Positions 23,916-26,716 of a stretch of 26,716 nt of DNA are shown piece after piece. The position numbers were made by a program, and so were the translations under genes. Below the pieces are notes generated by a model. That model was not told where the DNA came from. It did no database searches and saw only the letters and a list, made by a program, of their open reading frames with translations. Origin of the DNA: Brumimicrobium sp965659845 (GTDB taxonomy: Bacteria; Bacteroidota; Bacteroidia; Flavobacteriales_D; Crocinitomicaceae); assembly GCA_965659845.1 (NCBI GenBank), contig CBFHXS010000024.1, positions 1 to 26,716 of the forward strand, given 5' to 3'. Each line of letters begins with the position of its first letter. The first letter of the stretch is position 1.

Positions 23916-25133
23916 CTATTCTTTACCTTCAAGATAGTCCTGCAGGTATGTAAAATGTTCAGAAAGCGCTCCATCCTTGGTTGTCTCAGAACCTCTACCT
24001 ATAATATTTTGAGGATCATCACTCAATAAAGCTGGTAAGATGTGTTTAATTAATTCACTACCAAAGTCTTCAGAAGCATCTTTAGGTAGTTCACATGGAA
24101 GGTTATCAACTGCCATCACAGCAATCACTCCATCCTTATTAAAATGATCTTCACTCTCAGTGGCTGGGTTATATCCGTAGATAGGATCAGCGATAGTACT
24201 TGGCCGTATTGTAGAAGCTACAGGACCATCAATATCACATGAAATATCAGCAACCACTTTTGTACGAATATCCGGAGCCTTTAAATCTTCTCTTGTATAC
24301 AAAAAGGGAGATCCTTCTTTCCAAAAATGACAAGCAATGAATAGATCTGACTCTTTCAAATATTTTGGAAAGGTAGATTTATGACCTTCACCACTTTTGA
24401 AGAAAGCTCTTTTATCAAATTCCTCGCCATCTGCTCGAACAAAATAGTCTTCAACAGTTAAATGCGTATATACTGGATGATCGAATGATTCTTGTAAAAA
24501 CTCCTCAGGACTTACTTCATTTATAGGCAACAACTCAATGATCTCTCGAGCACCGTGTCCTACTCTTCCAAAACCAGTCATAACGATTTTAGTATTCGAG
24601 GGAAGTTTCACTTTACTAAGCTCGGCTTCCATTGCTTTACGATCATCACATTCATGAGCTGGCATTAACTCATAAAGGCCATTTTTAAGCCCAAAAGTTC
24701 TAAACCCATTGTAACACCCTACAACACCTGCATAACGCCCAAATCCAATCAATCTTGTGCCAGTCGGTTTCGTAAGTACTTCGTAATCTGTTAACTGGAT
24801 TTTATTTTTTATGACCGCTTGCAAAAGCCCCCTGTTATAAGGCTGTTTCTTAATCGTATGTGAAAAGAAAAAGAATTGTTTATTTGGGATGAGGTCATCA
24901 ATATTGACTTCTTTCACCCCCATGATTATATCACAATCTGAAAGATCTTTTACAACTTCTATACCTTCCTTACGATAGGCCTCATCTGAAAAAGCACGAA
25001 TAGGACTTTCCTGAACTACTATAGTTAGATTGTCAAATCGACCCTTAACTTCTTTGCATTGCTTCGGAGTTAAAGGAACTCTCTTGTCTGGCGGAGTTTT
25101 TCCTTCTCGTATGATTCCCAGTTTTACTGCCAT
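23916..25133 (-). CDS. Saccharopine/alanine dehydrogenase-like NAD(P)-dependent enzyme
   Basis: 405 residues from ATG. The N-terminal part (KLGIIREGKTPPDKRVPLTP) is the AlaDH/PNT/saccharopine-dehydrogenase catalytic domain. Lys74 (GVKEV) and His92 (FFFSHTIKKQ) line up with the Lys/His pair of fungal lysine-forming saccharopine dehydrogenase (Lys1). A Rossmann domain follows with GFGRVGHGA (187-195) and GFGRYAGVVGCYNG (130-143) just before it. It therefore probably reduces or oxidises an amino acid or imine with NAD(H). Whether it works on saccharopine is uncertain, since many Bacteroidota make lysine by the diaminopimelate route; it may be a degradative or different imine-reducing enzyme. It precedes the membrane VWA gene by 12 bases, so co-transcription is likely, though no functional link is evident. 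Confidence 0.8.
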   Translation of the reverse strand: MAVKLGIIREGKTPPDKRVPLTPKQCKEVKGRFDNLTIVVQESPIRAFSDEAYRKEGIEVVKDLSDCDIIMGVKEVNIDDLIPNKQFFFFSHTIKKQPYNRGLLQAVIKNKIQLTDYEVLTKPTGTRLIGFGRYAGVVGCYNGFRTFGLKNGLYELMPAHECDDRKAMEAELSKVKLPSNTKIVMTGFGRVGHGAREIIELLPINEVSPEEFLQESFDHPVYTHLTVEDYFVRADGEEFDKRAFFKSGEGHKSTFPKYLKESDLFIACHFWKEGSPFLYTREDLKAPDIRTKVVADISCDIDGPVASTIRPSTIADPIYGYNPATESEDHFNKDGVIAVMAVDNLPCELPKDASEDFGSELIKHILPALLSDDPQNIIGRGSETTKDGALSEHFTYLQDYLEGKE

Positions 25134-25148
25134 AGATATAGATTTTTA

Positions 25149-25156
25149 CAAAAATA
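25149..25156 (-). promoter_or_regulatory. -7 box upstream of the dehydrogenase gene
   Basis: The minus strand reads TATTTTTG, a perfect TAnnTTTG match, placing the start about 10 bases before the ATG at 25133. A TTTG lies 14 bases further upstream, closer than the usual spacing. The region is AT-rich, so chance is possible. Confidence 0.4.
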
Positions 25157-25186
25157 GCAGAAATAAGATTCAAACCTGTATCCACA

Positions 25187-25200
25187 TGATATAAATATCA
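25187..25200. repeat. AT-rich inverted repeat after the right-hand TonB receptor
   Basis: TGATAT (25187-25192) and ATATCA (25195-25200) form a 6-bp hairpin just past the receptor's stop codon. No T-run follows on the minus strand, so it is a weak terminator candidate at best. Confidence 0.3.
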
Positions 25201-25213
25201 GATGAAACAACTG

Positions 25214-26716
25214 CTACTCTTTGATTCTTGCATTCTCAATTTTCTTACGCAACTTGGCATCACGCGTATTGATATTATTGAATTTATAAGAAAGCGAAAG
25301 ATAGAGCCTTCTTGTGGTCCATTTATAATCTGTAACTTGTCGAACGACATCATCATTGATCTCAAAGTAAAATCCTTTTTGATCGAAGATATCTGTTATC
25401 CTTACACCTAAGGTTAGTTTTTTATCTAGCAACAAGCGAGTAAATCCAACATCAATTCCAGGGTTACGTTGATAAAAGCCTTGAACAGTATACCTTGGGG
25501 CAATATATTGAGCATTGATTTGTACAGCCGTAGTATTGTCCAATAGTGAAATAGAAGTATTGAGTTTAACATCCCAAGACACCCCCCTATTTCTTAACTG
25601 AGTTCCATCGATATCAGCAGACAGTCGACTTTCAAAAGCATTGAAAGCTATTGTATTCTTCAACCAACTAAAGGGGTTATAGGTACCAATGATTTCGAGA
25701 CCAACGTCGTAGCTCTCATCTACATTCGCGAAAGTGGTCACACTTCTACCGTCTTCAAAAAACCTTCGGATCCGTTGAATTCTATCAACAGTCTGTTTAA
25801 AATAAACGGTATTTGTAAGTGACAGCTTTTTCCAAAATTTCTCATACCCTAACTCGTAAGAATTGATATATTCCGGTTGCAAAGCAGGATTTCCTTGACG
25901 AAGATTCAAAGGATCACTATAAATAGGAAATGGATTTAGTGACCTGGAGCTTGGTCGGTTAATACGACGACTGTAACTCATGAAAACCTCTCCCATTGTA
26001 TCATTACCATAAACGATGTGCGCAGAAGGGAAAAAACTAAAGTAATCATTTTCAAAGGTTTCACCAGTATTCACCAAACGAGGTTCTGTAAAAGCCTGCT
26101 CAAGTCGAACACCAACTTGATACTTGAACTTCCGAGCTAACTGATGTCCAAAAATGCCGTAAGCTGAGTATATATCCTCATCAAAAGCAAGCGTATTATT
26201 CACATTTGGGTCAGGAATCACCTGATCAGTTATTGTATCGAAATACTCTAGGTAGTTCGATTCTTGCTGCCGATTAATAATTGATTTCAAGCCGGCTTCA
26301 AACTTCAGGGTTTTTGAAAAATTACGCACAACATCCGCACTCAAAGTAAAAGTACTATTCAACTCATTTCTCTCTTGATTTTGAAAACGATAATGTTCAT
26401 CAGACTCGGAGCTATCCGCCTCAAAGTAATATTCTCTAAAACGCCCTATGGATTTCTCTTTACTCGTTGAATAAGTTCCCGAGAAAATAAAATTTCCCTT
26501 TTCTTCATCAAAGTCCCATTTGTAATCAGAATTAACATCTACAGACTGTCGATTCCTTGGATCATAAACAAGGCGGTCCCAAAACTGAAAGAGCACATCA
26601 TTGTAACTCAATGCATTTGTTTGCTTTCCGCGTCTGATCCGATCGTTATATGTCCCGCTGGCAGATAATCCAATAACATGATTTTCATGAAGAAAAAAGT
26701 CTGCTCCAACCTTACC
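25214..26716 (-). CDS. TonB-dependent receptor, outer-membrane beta-barrel family (C-terminal part)
   Basis: The frame is open to the right edge of the window, so about 500 C-terminal residues are visible and the N-terminal and plug domains are outside. A TTG at 26611 sits inside the gene and is not a start: the upstream codons read GADFFLHENHVIGLSASG, which is barrel sequence. The visible part is barrel only, with the hallmarks of the OMP_b-brl_3 group of TonB-dependent receptors: SYSRRINRPSSRSLNPFP followed by LRQGNPALQPEYINSYELGYE, then WTTRRLYLSLSYKF near the end and a Lys-rich tail (DAKLRKKIENARIKE). The ligand cannot be read. There is no link to the first TonB receptor in the window beyond fold. 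Confidence 0.88.
   Translation of the reverse strand, partial: GKVGADFFLHENHVIGLSASGTYNDRIRRGKQTNALSYNDVLFQFWDRLVYDPRNRQSVDVNSDYKWDFDEEKGNFIFSGTYSTSKEKSIGRFREYYFEADSSESDEHYRFQNQERNELNSTFTLSADVVRNFSKTLKFEAGLKSIINRQQESNYLEYFDTITDQVIPDPNVNNTLAFDEDIYSAYGIFGHQLARKFKYQVGVRLEQAFTEPRLVNTGETFENDYFSFFPSAHIVYGNDTMGEVFMSYSRRINRPSSRSLNPFPIYSDPLNLRQGNPALQPEYINSYELGYEKFWKKLSLTNTVYFKQTVDRIQRIRRFFEDGRSVTTFANVDESYDVGLEIIGTYNPFSWLKNTIAFNAFESRLSADIDGTQLRNRGVSWDVKLNTSISLLDNTTAVQINAQYIAPRYTVQGFYQRNPGIDVGFTRLLLDKKLTLGVRITDIFDQKGFYFEINDDVVRQVTDYKWTTRRLYLSLSYKFNNINTRDAKLRKKIENARIKE

Noticed and set aside
25202..25411. 69-codon plus-strand frame at the end of the right-hand receptor
   Set aside because: It is almost entirely antisense to the receptor barrel and has no recognisable features.
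26609..26611. TTG start for the right-hand TonB receptor
   Set aside because: The frame stays open to the window edge and the upstream codons encode typical barrel sequence, so the gene is cut by the edge and does not start here.
1..26716. Search for tRNA/rRNA genes, insertion sequences, integrases, toxin-antitoxin pairs or defence genes
   Set aside because: None could be supported by reading: the gaps are short, coding is dense, and no transposase, integrase or phage motif was seen.

Overview
The window looks like a chromosomal segment of a low-GC Bacteroidota bacterium, most likely a Flavobacteriales-type organism. The main evidence is a giant secreted protein with SprB-type and PKD repeats and a type B type IX secretion (T9SS) sorting domain, two TonB-dependent receptors (one paired with a DUF4249 lipoprotein), several TAnnTTTG -7 promoter boxes, and the general absence of Shine-Dalgarno sequences. 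I see no rRNA, tRNA, CRISPR array, insertion sequence, integrase or phage gene. Every gene-free stretch is shorter than 200 bases.

Layout, left to right. (1) The 3' part of a cold-shock-domain gene converges on a secreted von Willebrand A (VWA) protein across a strong bidirectional terminator; a TruC-like tRNA pseudouridine synthase diverges from the VWA gene. (2) 2798-8091, minus strand: a two-gene unit in which a 142-residue secreted protein is translationally coupled to a 1622-residue T9SS cargo/adhesin. (3) 8271-13084, minus strand: parE-parC, the topoisomerase IV operon. (4) An outer-membrane porin on the plus strand runs stop-to-stop into a minus-strand TonB receptor + DUF4249 lipoprotein pair. 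(5) 17857-19725, plus strand: nitronate monooxygenase-like flavoprotein, DUF4442 hotdog protein and a small lipoprotein, all overlapping. (6) 19796-21799, plus strand: a MoxR-type AAA+ ATPase and a CoxE-type VWA protein, abutting. (7) 21816-25133, minus strand: a lysine-type saccharopine/alanine dehydrogenase-like enzyme followed by a membrane-anchored VWA protein. (8) The C-terminal part of a second TonB-dependent outer-membrane receptor, cut by the right edge.

Functionally the window mixes housekeeping functions (topoisomerase IV, tRNA modification, RNA chaperone) with cell-envelope functions (T9SS cargo, TonB uptake, porin) and three separate VWA proteins, one of them with its own MoxR ATPase. 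I do not see a clear-cut undescribed defence or mobile system. The points most worth following are the small protein coupled to the giant adhesin and the dispersed inverted repeats around its likely promoter, a domain nested inside a SprB-like repeat, a clamp-binding-like peptide at the end of the ParC acidic tail, and the overlapping flavoprotein/hotdog/lipoprotein operon.
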